This document shows, in pieces, positions 27,218 through 35,347 of a stretch of DNA of 51,616 bases. The position numbers and the translations under genes are program-made. Position 1 is the stretch's first letter; every line of letters begins with the position of its first letter. A model generated the notes under the pieces. The model did not search any database, was not told the DNA's origin, and saw only the letters and a list, made by a program, of their open reading frames with translations. The DNA is from Dehalococcoidia bacterium (GTDB lineage: Bacteria > Chloroflexota > Dehalococcoidia > Dehalococcoidales > CSSed11-197). The stretch is from positions 1-51,616 of the forward strand of contig PUOQ01000084.1 in assembly GCA_003552785.1 (NCBI GenBank), given 5' to 3'.

Positions 27218-27997
27218 CTATTCCGCACTGACACTTGAAAAGTCAGACAAATTAATATTGCCCAGAGTCGGGTCGCCCAAATATTTCAGATTTGAGGCGC
27301 CCGAAAGCCCTGCATCAAGCCTGCCTGAAATGTTAAGCCTGGCAGAAGAAGCCCCGTTTAAACCCACCGTAGCATCTTTTGCCGTTAGCTCGGAAAGATC
27401 GATGTTTGATGCGCCACTGCCATTGATATGAAGATTGCGGGCAACCCCGCTGAGATTGACCCGGCTGGCACCATATACCTCAAAATCCAAATCATTTGCC
27501 CGTATAACTCCGTTGATGTTGCTTGCCGTACCTGCCTCGAGCACGGCATCACCCATCTCAAGGCCGGATAGCTCGATAACACTGGCACCGGTTGCGGTGG
27601 CATTAAAGTCATGTTCAAAATTAAAGCCGGTAACTGTAACCTCTGAAGCACTGGTTGCATTGACTGAATGAATCTCGGGCATGACAACCCTGGCAACCAG
27701 GGCGGTTGGAAAATAGTTTTGACCGGGGCGCATGCCAATCTTCAAAACCCCGTTTGATTTAGCAACCCTTACATCATCGAAAAGGTTGTCATCAGCTGTA
27801 ATACTAACGCTAAATGAGCTGCCCTTTACTACTTCCACCTCAAAGGACTGTCCGGCTTCAATTTTCTTGAAGTCTTCAAATTCAAAACTGCGAGTAACAA
27901 TCGTACCCGATCCTCTTACTGCTTCCTGACAGCCAATAATACCAGAGCTAATTACAAGCACCATCAGGGCAGCCAATGCGCATATTTTTTTTGCCAA
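27218..27997 (-). CDS. GIN-domain (DUF2807) lipoprotein
   Basis: A 259-residue exported protein. The signal peptide ends in a lipobox-like SGIIGC with Cys23 as the anchor. The rest is a DUF2807 head-GIN domain: repeated short beta turns with GAS and SGASN patterns (for example HINGSGASNIDLS and GLNGASSARLN) that fold as a right-handed beta helix. The N-terminal part has the family start GSGTIVTRSFEFEDFKKIE. DUF2807 proteins are surface or periplasmic; their function is unknown. The start is TTG with GAGGGG about 9 bases upstream. Confidence 0.83.
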   Translation of the reverse strand: MAKKICALAALMVLVISSGIIGCQEAVRGSGTIVTRSFEFEDFKKIEAGQSFEVEVVKGSSFSVSITADDNLFDDVRVAKSNGVLKIGMRPGQNYFPTALVARVVMPEIHSVNATSASEVTVTGFNFEHDFNATATGASVIELSGLEMGDAVLEAGTASNINGVIRANDLDFEVYGASRVNLSGVARNLHINGSGASNIDLSELTAKDATVGLNGASSARLNISGRLDAGLSGASNLKYLGDPTLGNINLSDFSSVSAE

Positions 27998-28142
27998 ATC
28001 AACGCCCCTCAGCTATCGGTTTCAATTCATATAATTAATGCACCTCAACCAAAGCTTTATCACTGAGGCGCACAATTATTATAAACCTTTGCGAGCCAAA
28101 ACTAAAGAGGGGCTGTAAATTCTTCGTTTTTTACCCTCCGGC

Positions 28143-28171
28143 TTGACTCACTCAAAACCGATTGCTAATAT
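28143..28171 (+). promoter_or_regulatory. Promoter of pyrF
   Basis: TTGACT (28143-28148), a 17-bp spacer and TAATAT (28166-28171) preceded by TGC, giving an extended -10. It lies 25 bp before the pyrF start. Confidence 0.5.
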
Positions 28172-28195
28172 CATCTTAAAACATGAGGTTGGAAA

Positions 28196-29008
28196 TTGAA
28201 ATTTCTTGAAAAGCTGAATTCATCTGTAAACTGCAATCAGAGCCTTATATGTATAGGACTGGATCCCGACACCAGCTTGATTCCCGATAACATCAGCCTG
28301 GAAGATTTCATCAGGCAGATTATTGAGGCAACCAGCGATCTTGTTTGTGCTTACAAAATTAACTTTGCTTTTTTTGAGGCCATGGGGAGTGAAGGCTATC
28401 ATTTCCTGCATGCAGCCCGGAGCCTGATTCCGCGGCATATACCGGTCATTGCAGATGCCAAGCGCGGAGATATCGGCAACACATCCAGGGCATATGCCAG
28501 AGCCATTTTTGAAAAGCTAGATTTTGATGCAGTAACAGTAAACCCTTATATGGGCTATGATTCAATACAGCCTTTTCTCGAGCATTCTGAACGTGGAATT
28601 TTTATTCTCTGCCGTACTTCTAACCCCGGGGCAAATGATTTCCAGAACCTGCAATGCCTGAAAGACGAAAATAAAACACCCCTTTATTTGCTTGTGGCGG
28701 AAAAGTCCAGGCAGTGGAACATACACGGCAATGTCGGGCTGGTAGTCGGAGCTACATGCCCGGAAGAACTGGGGTTAATTCGCAAACAATGCCCCGAAAT
28801 GCCCATTCTTATCCCCGGTATAGGACATCAGGGTGGAGATGTCCGTCTGGCAGTTGTAAATGGCACAGACTCAAACGGCAGAAGTGCAATCATCAACTCT
28901 TCAAGGCAGATAATTCACGCTTCCCGGGGTGATGACTTTGCCATCCAGTCACGCCAGGCAGCAAATAAATTACGGAAAGAAATAAACCAGTATCGCCGGC
29001 CCTTTTAA
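28196..29008 (+). CDS. pyrF: Orotidine 5'-phosphate decarboxylase
   Basis: PyrF converts OMP to UMP, the last step of de novo pyrimidine synthesis. At 270 residues it belongs to the longer group 2 branch. The active-site loop is VIADAKRGDIGNTS, with the catalytic Lys between two Asp residues, and VTVNPYMGYDSIQPF follows. CRTSNPGANDFQ and IPGIGHQGGD are typical of this branch. The start is TTG with GAGG upstream. The 58-residue DUF951 gene follows at 19 bp. Confidence 0.94.
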   Translation: MKFLEKLNSSVNCNQSLICIGLDPDTSLIPDNISLEDFIRQIIEATSDLVCAYKINFAFFEAMGSEGYHFLHAARSLIPRHIPVIADAKRGDIGNTSRAYARAIFEKLDFDAVTVNPYMGYDSIQPFLEHSERGIFILCRTSNPGANDFQNLQCLKDENKTPLYLLVAEKSRQWNIHGNVGLVVGATCPEELGLIRKQCPEMPILIPGIGHQGGDVRLAVVNGTDSNGRSAIINSSRQIIHASRGDDFAIQSRQAANKLRKEINQYRRPF

Positions 29009-29027
29009 AAACTGGCGCCAAATCTTT

Positions 29028-29204
29028 ATGAGAGATATCCAACCAGGCTGTGTTCTAAAACTGAAAAAACAGCACCCCTGCGGCAGCAACGAATGGCTGG
29101 TTTACCGCACCGGGGCAGACATTGGAATCAAGTGCCTGGGTTGCGGGCGCAGGTTGATGCTCCCCCGTTCTAAAATTGAGAGCCGCATTGTGGAACAAAT
29201 CTAA
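29028..29204 (+). CDS. DUF951 small zinc-ribbon protein
   Basis: A 58-residue protein below normal calling thresholds. The DUF951 pattern is clear: LKKQHPCGSNEW, RTGADIGIKCLGCGR, and MLPRSKIESRI. One Cys in HPCG and the CLGC pair probably bind a metal. DUF951 proteins are common in Firmicutes and Chloroflexota and have been linked loosely with DNA or RNA binding, without firm evidence. It sits 19 bp after pyrF and is probably cotranscribed. Confidence 0.85.
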   Translation: MRDIQPGCVLKLKKQHPCGSNEWLVYRTGADIGIKCLGCGRRLMLPRSKIESRIVEQI

Positions 29205-29319
29205 AAGTTAACCATTAATATTGTAAAACAGGAATTTTTGTAACATTTTTCCGGAGGGGGTTGCTAAATGCTCCCCCGGCATAGTAATCTATATAATCAT
29301 CAAAAGGGGGCTTTATAAC

Positions 29320-29523
29320 ATGGGAGATGTATTTGCTTTTTTCTTTGCTGGAATCTGGGGAATTCTGGTATTTGTAATCTCAATCGGCATTTATTTCCTG
29401 CCAACTATCATTGCAATCGCCCGCCGTCGTGACAATATTTTAGCTATTTTTCTGCTTAACTTTTTCCTTGGGTGGACTTTTATCGGCTGGGTAGTAGCCC
29501 TGGTCTGGTCAGTAAAAAACTAA
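29320..29523 (+). CDS. Superinfection-immunity-like (Imm) small membrane protein
   Basis: A 67-residue protein with two membrane helices and the pattern YFLPTIIAIARRRDNILAI followed by FFLGWTFIGWVVALVW. This matches the Imm_superinfect family named after phage T4 Imm. Most members are ordinary chromosomal proteins of unknown role, and no phage genes are near. AAAGGGGG lies upstream of the ATG. Its end is 21 bp from the convergent holA stop. Confidence 0.8.
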   Translation: MGDVFAFFFAGIWGILVFVISIGIYFLPTIIAIARRRDNILAIFLLNFFLGWTFIGWVVALVWSVKN

Positions 29524-29544
29524 AGCTCCCGAAACCTCTTCATG

Positions 29545-30558
29545 CTAAGCCCGCTTTGAAGCAAAGCGAGAAATATCCTCAACAAGGATATGGAGGGCCA
29601 GCTCGGGTTCCCGGCGGCTGGTTTTAATGGCTGCATCGGTTTCAACTATTTTCCGGTAAAACTCTTTTAATTGAGGCAGGTGATAGCGTCTTGCCTGCCC
29701 CAGAGTTTTATGTAATATAAAATCATGGTTGATACCAAGCCTTTTTTTAATTTCATTTTCCCTGCAACCGTTGTTTTGCATGTCTTTTGCCACTATTACC
29801 ATGCGGACCTGGCGTGTAAGCATGGCAAGAATTTGAGAGGGCGAAGTTCCATCTTCGATCAGCTTTTTCAACTCTACTTCCGCCCGGTTGCTTTTGCCTT
29901 CGACCACTGCATCTATCATACGGAAAATATTGGCCTCGGGTGCCAGTGGTACCAACCTGGCAACATCCCGGGGGGTTATTTCTTTTCCGTCTGTAAATAA
30001 CAACAGTTTATCGACTTCGTTTGCCATCGACCAGAGATCCGGGCCAGCCTGTTCAACCAGAGCTGTCAAAGCGCCCCGGCTGATTGAACCGCCGTAGTCT
30101 TTAACCCGTTTATTTATCCACTCCTCAAGCTGCCTGCCCTTTAATAACGGGAATTCTTTGCAATTAACCTGGTCGCCGATAGCATTTACGAGAGGGTTAG
30201 ATCTTGAAATACTGCTGCCAGTCATGACAAGTATGGTTGAATCAGGTTTCTGGCAGACAATTTCTGCAAAGCGCCCGGCCAGCTTCTTATCCGGTGAAGG
30301 CAAAGTAGATTTTTTTGATTTTGCCCTGGACGCACCCGGTTCAAACCGGTCGATTAATCCCCGGATAATTACGAGTCTTTTTGAGGCCAAAAACGGCATG
30401 GCAGATATTATCAGGGCCAGATCATCGGGGGAAGCCTCGCTTGCCTCAACCTGGGACGTGTTGGCCTCTATCAGGTCCCCGGCATCAAGCTCACTTTTCA
30501 GCTTTGATAATTCTCTGCAAATTGAATAGGTATCATGCCCGGTGAAAATATAAACCAT
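29545..30558 (-). CDS. holA: DNA polymerase III delta subunit
   Basis: The clamp-loader delta subunit opens the beta clamp. The 337-residue protein shows the HolA layout: an N-terminal AAA+-like domain without Walker A (MVYIFTGHDTYSICREL, then SAMPFLASKRLVIIRG), a middle LEEWINKRVKDYGGSIS segment, and the collar domain with LLLFTDGKEITPRDV and NIFRMIDAV. An extended -10 (TGC TAAAAT) sits about 30 bp upstream on the minus strand at 30587-30595. Confidence 0.9.
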   Translation of the reverse strand: MVYIFTGHDTYSICRELSKLKSELDAGDLIEANTSQVEASEASPDDLALIISAMPFLASKRLVIIRGLIDRFEPGASRAKSKKSTLPSPDKKLAGRFAEIVCQKPDSTILVMTGSSISRSNPLVNAIGDQVNCKEFPLLKGRQLEEWINKRVKDYGGSISRGALTALVEQAGPDLWSMANEVDKLLLFTDGKEITPRDVARLVPLAPEANIFRMIDAVVEGKSNRAEVELKKLIEDGTSPSQILAMLTRQVRMVIVAKDMQNNGCRENEIKKRLGINHDFILHKTLGQARRYHLPQLKEFYRKIVETDAAIKTSRREPELALHILVEDISRFASKRA

Positions 30559-30650
30559 AATACTGGCTCTACCCCACTATGCAACTATTTTAGCATAACT
30601 GAAAAATCCGAAAATAAAACTCTGGAAAAACCGGGAGGTTTTACCCTGGT

Positions 30651-30680
30651 TTGCCTTATAACAAGCTTCTGGTATATGAT
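30651..30680 (+). promoter_or_regulatory. Promoter upstream of the small membrane protein-PAP2 pair
   Basis: TTGCCT (30651-30656), an 18-bp spacer and TATGAT (30675-30680). The start would be near 30687, about 30 nt before the ATG at 30717. Confidence 0.4.
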
Positions 30681-30716
30681 TTACACTGTTTTGATTTTAA
30701 ACAAATTTTACTCGAC

Positions 30717-31112
30717 ATGTTTGAAGTAGCCTTAGAATATTACGGCCTTGCAGTTCTCGCCTCAATAGCTACTATCCAGGCTGCTGCCAGCTATAACAAC
30801 ATAAATGGAATAACCTTTTTCAAAAACCGTAGCTTTAACTATCTTTTCTCGGCCATTATCATCATTACCTGCCTTGGGGCACTTCTTACCTGGAACTGGC
30901 GAAACCCGATCGGCATGGTTGAAGGCGCCCAGCAATTTTATATATTCATGCTTGGTCTGATCAGCGCTATTGCAGCTACCGCCATAATCTCCTCTATAAT
31001 CAACCACTCTAGATTTAACACAAACCAGGAACCACTCGAGGCGGGACTTGAAGGCTTGAGGGAGAGAACTTTTTATCAAGCTATCACTTTGCTCCTCAGG
31101 AGCAATAAATGA
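30717..31112 (+). CDS. Small integral membrane protein upstream of PAP2
   Basis: A 131-residue hypothetical protein with three likely membrane helices (about 8-25, 40-60 and 75-97) and a polar C-terminal tail. I recognise no family. The ATG at 30717 is preferred; the longer frame begins with TTG inside the predicted -35 hexamer. It overlaps the PAP2 gene by 4 bp (ATGA), so the products are probably made together. Confidence 0.6.
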   Translation: MFEVALEYYGLAVLASIATIQAAASYNNINGITFFKNRSFNYLFSAIIIITCLGALLTWNWRNPIGMVEGAQQFYIFMLGLISAIAATAIISSIINHSRFNTNQEPLEAGLEGLRERTFYQAITLLLRSNK

Positions 31113-31690
31113 CCTGGCCCGGGCTGGACAGCAACCTGTTTTTATGGATTAACGGTCTCAGTGGCCAATTCTCTTTTGCTGACAACATCATGCGGGCCAT
31201 AGCAAATGATTACTTTGCCATAGTTACCAGTTGCCTGATCATGATGGCCTTATGGGTAGGAATCAGGAGTAAAAGGCGGCACAACCAGAAAGGAGTGATG
31301 CTTGCCTCGGCCAGTCTTGGAACATCACAGGGAATGGTTGAGCTTATTAATTCAATATATATGCGACCCAGGCCTTTCGATGAACTCGATGCCAACCTGG
31401 TGTTTTATACACCGACCGATCCTTCTTTCCCATCAAACTCGGCTACAGTCTTGTTTGCCCTGGCATGGGGAATATTTTTGTTTAACCGTAAAGCCGGTGC
31501 AGTGCTGCTTGCCCTGGCTGCAATACATGGCTTTTCCCGGGTATACGTGGGTGTTCACTATCCACTTGATATTCTGGGTGGTGCAATAATTGGATTGATG
31601 GTTGCCCTGTTTTTCCTGGTGCTATTTAAGCTATTAGACCCGGTCGTAAACCGCTTAATAAACCTTTTGCGCTTGTTTTACCTGGCTTAA
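31109..31690 (+). CDS. PAP2-superfamily membrane protein with altered catalytic motifs
   Basis: A 193-residue membrane protein of the PAP2/BcrC family, which usually dephosphorylates undecaprenyl diphosphate or phosphatidic acid. Motif 3 is intact (SRVYVGVHYPLD: S-R, then H five residues on and D after three more). In motif 1 the Arg-Pro is present (RPRPF), but the Lys expected seven residues before is Asn. In motif 2 PSGH is replaced by PSNS, so the usual His is Ser. Either the phosphatase works differently or the protein is a transporter-like or inactive relative. It is coupled to the small membrane protein before it. Confidence 0.75.
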   Translation: MTWPGLDSNLFLWINGLSGQFSFADNIMRAIANDYFAIVTSCLIMMALWVGIRSKRRHNQKGVMLASASLGTSQGMVELINSIYMRPRPFDELDANLVFYTPTDPSFPSNSATVLFALAWGIFLFNRKAGAVLLALAAIHGFSRVYVGVHYPLDILGGAIIGLMVALFFLVLFKLLDPVVNRLINLLRLFYLA

Positions 31691-31710
31691 TGATTTGATA
31701 TTGAAAACTA

Positions 31711-31741
31711 TTGACTTGGATGCATGTAGATTGATTATACT
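31711..31741 (+). promoter_or_regulatory. Promoter of the DUF47-PiT phosphate operon
   Basis: TTGACT (31711-31716) and TATACT (31736-31741) are 19 bp apart, a little longer than ideal. It lies about 38 bp before the proposed ATT start. Confidence 0.4.
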
Positions 31742-31779
31742 GATTAGGCGAATTATCAACCAGCAACCGGAGGTGTATA

Positions 31780-32409
31780 ATTTTTAAGTTCAACATAACA
31801 CCGCAGGAAAAAAAGTTTTTCAAGCTGTTTGAGGACAGCGCTTCCAACATGGTTGAAATTGCACAGGCACTCAAAGATATGGTCACCACCTGGGACAAAG
31901 TCGATGAACGGGCAAAAACAATCTCGGACCTTGAACACAAAGGGGATGACATCACCCATGAAATTATTGCCCTGCTTCACCGTAGCTTCGTGGTGCCTTT
32001 CGACCGGGAAGATATAAATATGCTGGCTCAATCCATGGACGATGTTTCAGACCTGATCCACAGTGCGGCCGATGACATGGATCTCTACCGCGTCGGGGAG
32101 CCTACCAGGCAATCTGCAGAACTGGCCGATATAATTTTACTGGGAGCCGTAGAAGTTCAAAAAGCGGTCCCGCTGCTTCGGCGCCGTTCCGATCTGAAAA
32201 AAATGTTAACGCACTGTGTTGAAATCAACCGACTTGAAAACGCCGCCGACAGGATATACCGCCAGGCACTGGCAGAATTATTTGACGACCGGGCCCAGGC
32301 GATACGCGTTATCAAATGGCGCGAGATTTACCAGCACCTGGAAACAGCTACAGATAGATGTGAAGATGTAGCCAACGTGCTTGAAGGAGTGGCCCTGAAA
32401 CATGCTTGA
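31780..32409 (+). CDS. DUF47 (PhoU-like) phosphate transport regulator, likely ATT start
   Basis: The family (TIGR00153/DUF47) forms PhoU-like helical bundles and pairs with PiT phosphate permeases. From the first ATG (31849) the protein would lose the conserved start. The codons just before it encode EKKFFKLFEDSASN, the typical family N terminus. No ATG, GTG or TTG precedes that segment. GGAGGTG at 31769-31775 lies six bases from an in-frame ATT at 31780, giving 209 residues. Later motifs include FDREDINMLAQSMDDVSDLI and the final VANVLEGVALKHA. The stop overlaps pit by 8 bp. Confidence 0.8.
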   Translation: MFKFNITPQEKKFFKLFEDSASNMVEIAQALKDMVTTWDKVDERAKTISDLEHKGDDITHEIIALLHRSFVVPFDREDINMLAQSMDDVSDLIHSAADDMDLYRVGEPTRQSAELADIILLGAVEVQKAVPLLRRRSDLKKMLTHCVEINRLENAADRIYRQALAELFDDRAQAIRVIKWREIYQHLETATDRCEDVANVLEGVALKHA

Positions 32410-33403
32410 GCCATCTTTAGTGGCTCTAATAGTAATAATTGTGCTGGCCCTCGGTTTCGGGTTGGTTAACGGCTTCAATGATGCAGCCAATGCTATAGCT
32501 ACTGTAGTCGGCACACGTGCCCTTTCTCCCAAAAAAGCCGTTATGCTGGCTGCTGTATTTAACTTGCTTGGGGCAGCCACCGGTTCTGCTGTGGCAATTA
32601 CAATCGGCAAGGGCATTCTTTCACCTGAAGCCATTTCGTATCAGACCATTATCGCCGCACTGGCGGCTGTTATCATCTGGACGACTACGGCTACCATTTT
32701 GGGCCTGCCAGTCAGCCTCACACATGGCTTTGTTGCCGCGCTTGCAGCAGCTGGAATAGCCGCCACCGGTGCCTGGGCTGTTAACTGGGGGGTAATTGCT
32801 ACAGTAGCGTCTGCGGTGGGCATAGCACCCCTTTTAGGTTTTACAGGGGGCTTCATTGTGATGATATCTTTGTTTTGGCTGCTAAGGCGAAATTCTCCAT
32901 CCAAAATTCAGGCTAATTTTGCCAAGCTTCAAATATTGTCTGCTTCCTTTATCGCTTACAGCCATGGCAAAAACGATGGACAGATGCCGATAGGTATTAT
33001 CACTATGGCATTTGTTTTTTACACCGGGCACGAAGGGCTATGGGACTCCATCCCCTTCTGGATAATACTGGCTTCAGCACTCTCGATAAGCACTGGAACC
33101 GCTCTGGGAGGTTACAGGGTCATCCGGACGCTGGGAATGCGCGTAACCACTCTCAGGCCGGTAAACGGTTTTGCCGCCGAATTCTCAGCAGCTTCAGTCA
33201 TAGAAGCAGCTTCAACCCTTGGAATACCGGTAAGCACCACCCACTGTATAAGCTCATCCATAATGGGGGTAGGGGCTACACGTCGCCTCTCAGCAGTCCG
33301 GTGGGGTGTAGCCGGTAACATAGTTGCCGCATGGGTAATCACTTTCCCGATTTGTGGCGGCCTGGGGCACATGTTCTCGTGGTTGCTGGGTTATGTATTC
33401 TAA
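32402..33403 (+). CDS. pit: Inorganic phosphate transporter, PiT family
   Basis: A cation-coupled low-affinity phosphate permease of 333 residues with about ten helices. Both copies of the PiT signature are visible: GFNDAANAIATVVGTRAL near residue 23, and SYRVIRTLG-like GGYRVIRTLGMRVTTLRP with FAAEFSAASVIEAAS near residue 260. VSTTHCISSSIMGVG follows. It overlaps the DUF47 regulator by 8 bp. Its stop is only 2 bp from the convergent gmk stop. Confidence 0.94.
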   Translation: MLEPSLVALIVIIVLALGFGLVNGFNDAANAIATVVGTRALSPKKAVMLAAVFNLLGAATGSAVAITIGKGILSPEAISYQTIIAALAAVIIWTTTATILGLPVSLTHGFVAALAAAGIAATGAWAVNWGVIATVASAVGIAPLLGFTGGFIVMISLFWLLRRNSPSKIQANFAKLQILSASFIAYSHGKNDGQMPIGIITMAFVFYTGHEGLWDSIPFWIILASALSISTGTALGGYRVIRTLGMRVTTLRPVNGFAAEFSAASVIEAASTLGIPVSTTHCISSSIMGVGATRRLSAVRWGVAGNIVAAWVITFPICGGLGHMFSWLLGYVF

Positions 33404-33405
33404 TA

Positions 33406-34017
33406 CTAACAGCTCAAGTCCCTGGGTTGAACCCTCAGCTTTTCCGCTTTGATTATGGCAAGCATATCGTCAACCGCTGCATCAACCCGGCCGGAAGGGT
33501 TGTAGACCATATAATCAAACATAGGCAAATTATCAAACTCGCTACCGGCGGTTTTCAGGCGCAGCTCAAGGTCCTGCTCAGACTCGGTATTTCGCTGTTT
33601 AAGCCTTGAAGGCAAATCATCAAGATCGGGAGGGGTGACAAAAACAAAGCAGGCTTCGGGCATGTTGTTTTTTATGGTTTTTGCTCCCTGAATATCAACT
33701 TTGATGACAGCGTCCCTGCCTTTGTTTACCGCCTGCCTCACCTGCTCTCTGGGAACTCCATACCAGTTACCATAAACCTGGGCATATTCCAAAAATTCCC
33801 CACGGGCTTTCATTTCCATAAAGAGTGATTTGTCTACAAAATGATAATTGACCCCGTCTATTTCATAATCACGTTTGGGGCGCGTAGTAGCAGTAACTAT
33901 ATAATCCGCTTCGACGCCACGTTCTTTCATGCGGTTTAATACAGTATCCTTACCGGCACCAGAAGGCCCGGATACTACTAAAACAAGAGGCCGGAAATCA
34001 AGACAGTGGTTTTGCGT
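33406..34017 (-). CDS. gmk: Guanylate kinase with no canonical start codon
   Basis: GMK phosphorylates GMP to GDP. The first ATG on the minus strand (33930) lies after the P-loop, so it cannot be the true start: the preceding codons encode LVLVVSGPSGAGKDTVLNR. Going further back there is no in-frame ATG, GTG or TTG before a stop. An ACG at 34017, six bases after GGAAGGGG in the end of remA, would give 203 residues, normal for the family. Other motifs are TTRPKRDYEIDGVNYHF and KVDIQGAKTI. A single-base sequence error near 34000 is the main alternative. It follows remA, the common gene order. Confidence 0.85.
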   Translation of the reverse strand, partial: TQNHCLDFRPLVLVVSGPSGAGKDTVLNRMKERGVEADYIVTATTRPKRDYEIDGVNYHFVDKSLFMEMKARGEFLEYAQVYGNWYGVPREQVRQAVNKGRDAVIKVDIQGAKTIKNNMPEACFVFVTPPDLDDLPSRLKQRNTESEQDLELRLKTAGSEFDNLPMFDYMVYNPSGRVDAAVDDMLAIIKAEKLRVQPRDLSC

Positions 34018-34019
34018 TT

Positions 34020-34316
34020 CTAGCCCCTTCCTTTCTCAGAAGAGGCTGCGTCCGGTTTGATGACAGTGCCACCACGCATTACCTGCAAACGGCCAGTAAT
34101 GGTTTCAGGCGCCAGAGCCGCCAGCACAACATGACTGCTCTCAGTAAAAATCACCGCCTTGGTTCTGCGCCCGCTGGTCATATCTATCAATTTGCCAGCC
34201 GCCTTGGCATCCTGAACGGCTCTTTTTATTGGAGCAGAACCAGGCGAAGCGATAGCCACAACCTTATCCATAACCAGTATATTTCCAAAACCTATGTGAA
34301 CCATCTCTCCGTCCAT
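34020..34316 (-). CDS. remA: RemA-like DUF370 protein
   Basis: The family is named for Bacillus subtilis RemA, a DNA-binding activator of biofilm matrix genes. The 98-residue protein has the signature VHIGFGNILVMDKVVAI, then SAPIKRAVQDAKAAGKLIDMT and GRRTKAVIFTESSHVVLAAL. The final 15 residues are a basic, Ser-rich tail. GAGGTAT precedes the ATG. A TATAAT at 34376-34381 on the minus strand could be its -10. remA-gmk adjacency is widely conserved. Confidence 0.9.
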   Translation of the reverse strand: MDGEMVHIGFGNILVMDKVVAIASPGSAPIKRAVQDAKAAGKLIDMTSGRRTKAVIFTESSHVVLAALAPETITGRLQVMRGGTVIKPDAASSEKGRG

Positions 34317-34423
34317 TTAAATACCTCTTTCTGGATTTAAAAAATAAACTCTTGCTTTTTTAAAGGAACACAGATATTATACCCTCTCAAGTATTAAGGT
34401 AGCAATCAACCCCTGTGCCTGAT

Positions 34424-34453
34424 TTGATTTTCAAACTCCAATAATGTTTTAAT
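34424..34453 (+). promoter_or_regulatory. Promoter of nfnAB
   Basis: TTGATT (34424-34429), an 18-bp spacer and TTTAAT (34448-34453) with TGT just before it, giving an extended -10. The start would be near 34460, about 42 nt before the GTG. Confidence 0.5.
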
Positions 34454-34501
34454 GGGAGCCCTCTTTTCATTAGCTCAATAAATAATTATCGAGGTTGGAT
34501 T

Positions 34502-35344
34502 GTGTATAAGATATTAGAAACAAAAAACCTTGCAAAAAGTATCTACCTGTTTAGAATCGAGGCACCGCTCATTGCCAGCAAGGCCAGGGCAGGGCAATTT
34601 GTCGTCCTTAGAGTTAGCCCTAAAGGTGAACGTATTCCTCTAACCCTGGCTGAATGGGACCCTCAAAGAGGAACAATAACCATTGTATTTATGATAGCAG
34701 GGGCTACTACCTGCCAGCTATCGAAGCTAAAAGAGGGCGACAACATAACCGACATGCTGGGTCCACTGGGCAACCCTACCGAAATCACAAACTATGGTAC
34801 TGTAGCCTGCGTTGCCGGTGGATTTGCCATAGCCGTCATCCGCCCGGTAGTTAAAGCTTTGAAAGAAGCAGGAAACCGGGTGATTTCGATTGTAGGAGTC
34901 AGAACCAGAGATCTTTTGTTCTGGGAAGAGGAGTTGCGCAAAGAAAGTGACGAGCTTATATTAACCACTGACGACGGCTCATACGGGCGCAAAGGCATGG
35001 TTACCGACCCGCTGAAAGAACTGCTTGAGGGGCCGGAAAGCATAAACCGTGTTATTGCCATCGGACCTACGGTGATGATGAAGTTTATCTCCCTGACAAC
35101 CAAACCTTCTGGCATAAAAACCATTACAAGCCTTAATCCTATTATGGTTGATGGAACAGGCATGTGCGGTTGCTGCCGTGTATCAGTTGGGGGTGAGACC
35201 AAATTTGCATGTGTAGACGGGCCTGAATTTGACGGGCATCTGGTTGACTGGGACGAACTTATGAGCAGGCAATCAACCTACCTGGACCAGGAAAATCACG
35301 CCTATAAGTGCCTTACCGGCACCGGCGAGGAGCACCGGAGTTAA
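34502..35344 (+). CDS. nfnA: NfnA-like FAD/NAD-binding subunit with [2Fe-2S] cluster
   Basis: The 280-residue protein belongs to the ferredoxin-NADP reductase-like family of NfnA, SudB and PyrK. The N-terminal FAD domain contains AGQFVVLRVSPKGERIPLTLAEW. The NAD domain follows, with TVACVAGGFAIAVIRPVVKAL and GPTVMMKFIS. The C-terminal MCGCCRVSVGGETKFAC binds a [2Fe-2S] cluster, followed by DGPEFDGHLVDWDEL. With the next gene it would form NfnAB, which couples NADH, NADPH and ferredoxin by electron bifurcation. Sulfide dehydrogenase SudBA is the main alternative reading. The start is GTG with GAGG upstream. Confidence 0.85.
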   Translation: MYKILETKNLAKSIYLFRIEAPLIASKARAGQFVVLRVSPKGERIPLTLAEWDPQRGTITIVFMIAGATTCQLSKLKEGDNITDMLGPLGNPTEITNYGTVACVAGGFAIAVIRPVVKALKEAGNRVISIVGVRTRDLLFWEEELRKESDELILTTDDGSYGRKGMVTDPLKELLEGPESINRVIAIGPTVMMKFISLTTKPSGIKTITSLNPIMVDGTGMCGCCRVSVGGETKFACVDGPEFDGHLVDWDELMSRQSTYLDQENHAYKCLTGTGEEHRS

Positions 35345-35347
35345 ATT

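Noticed and set aside
27385..27738. 117-codon minus-strand frame inside the GIN-domain gene
   Set aside because: Alternative frame of the repetitive GIN-domain coding sequence, with no signature of its own.
29320..29523. Prophage remnant suggested by the superinfection-immunity family name
   Set aside because: No other phage gene, integrase or attachment repeat is near, and the family is common on chromosomes.
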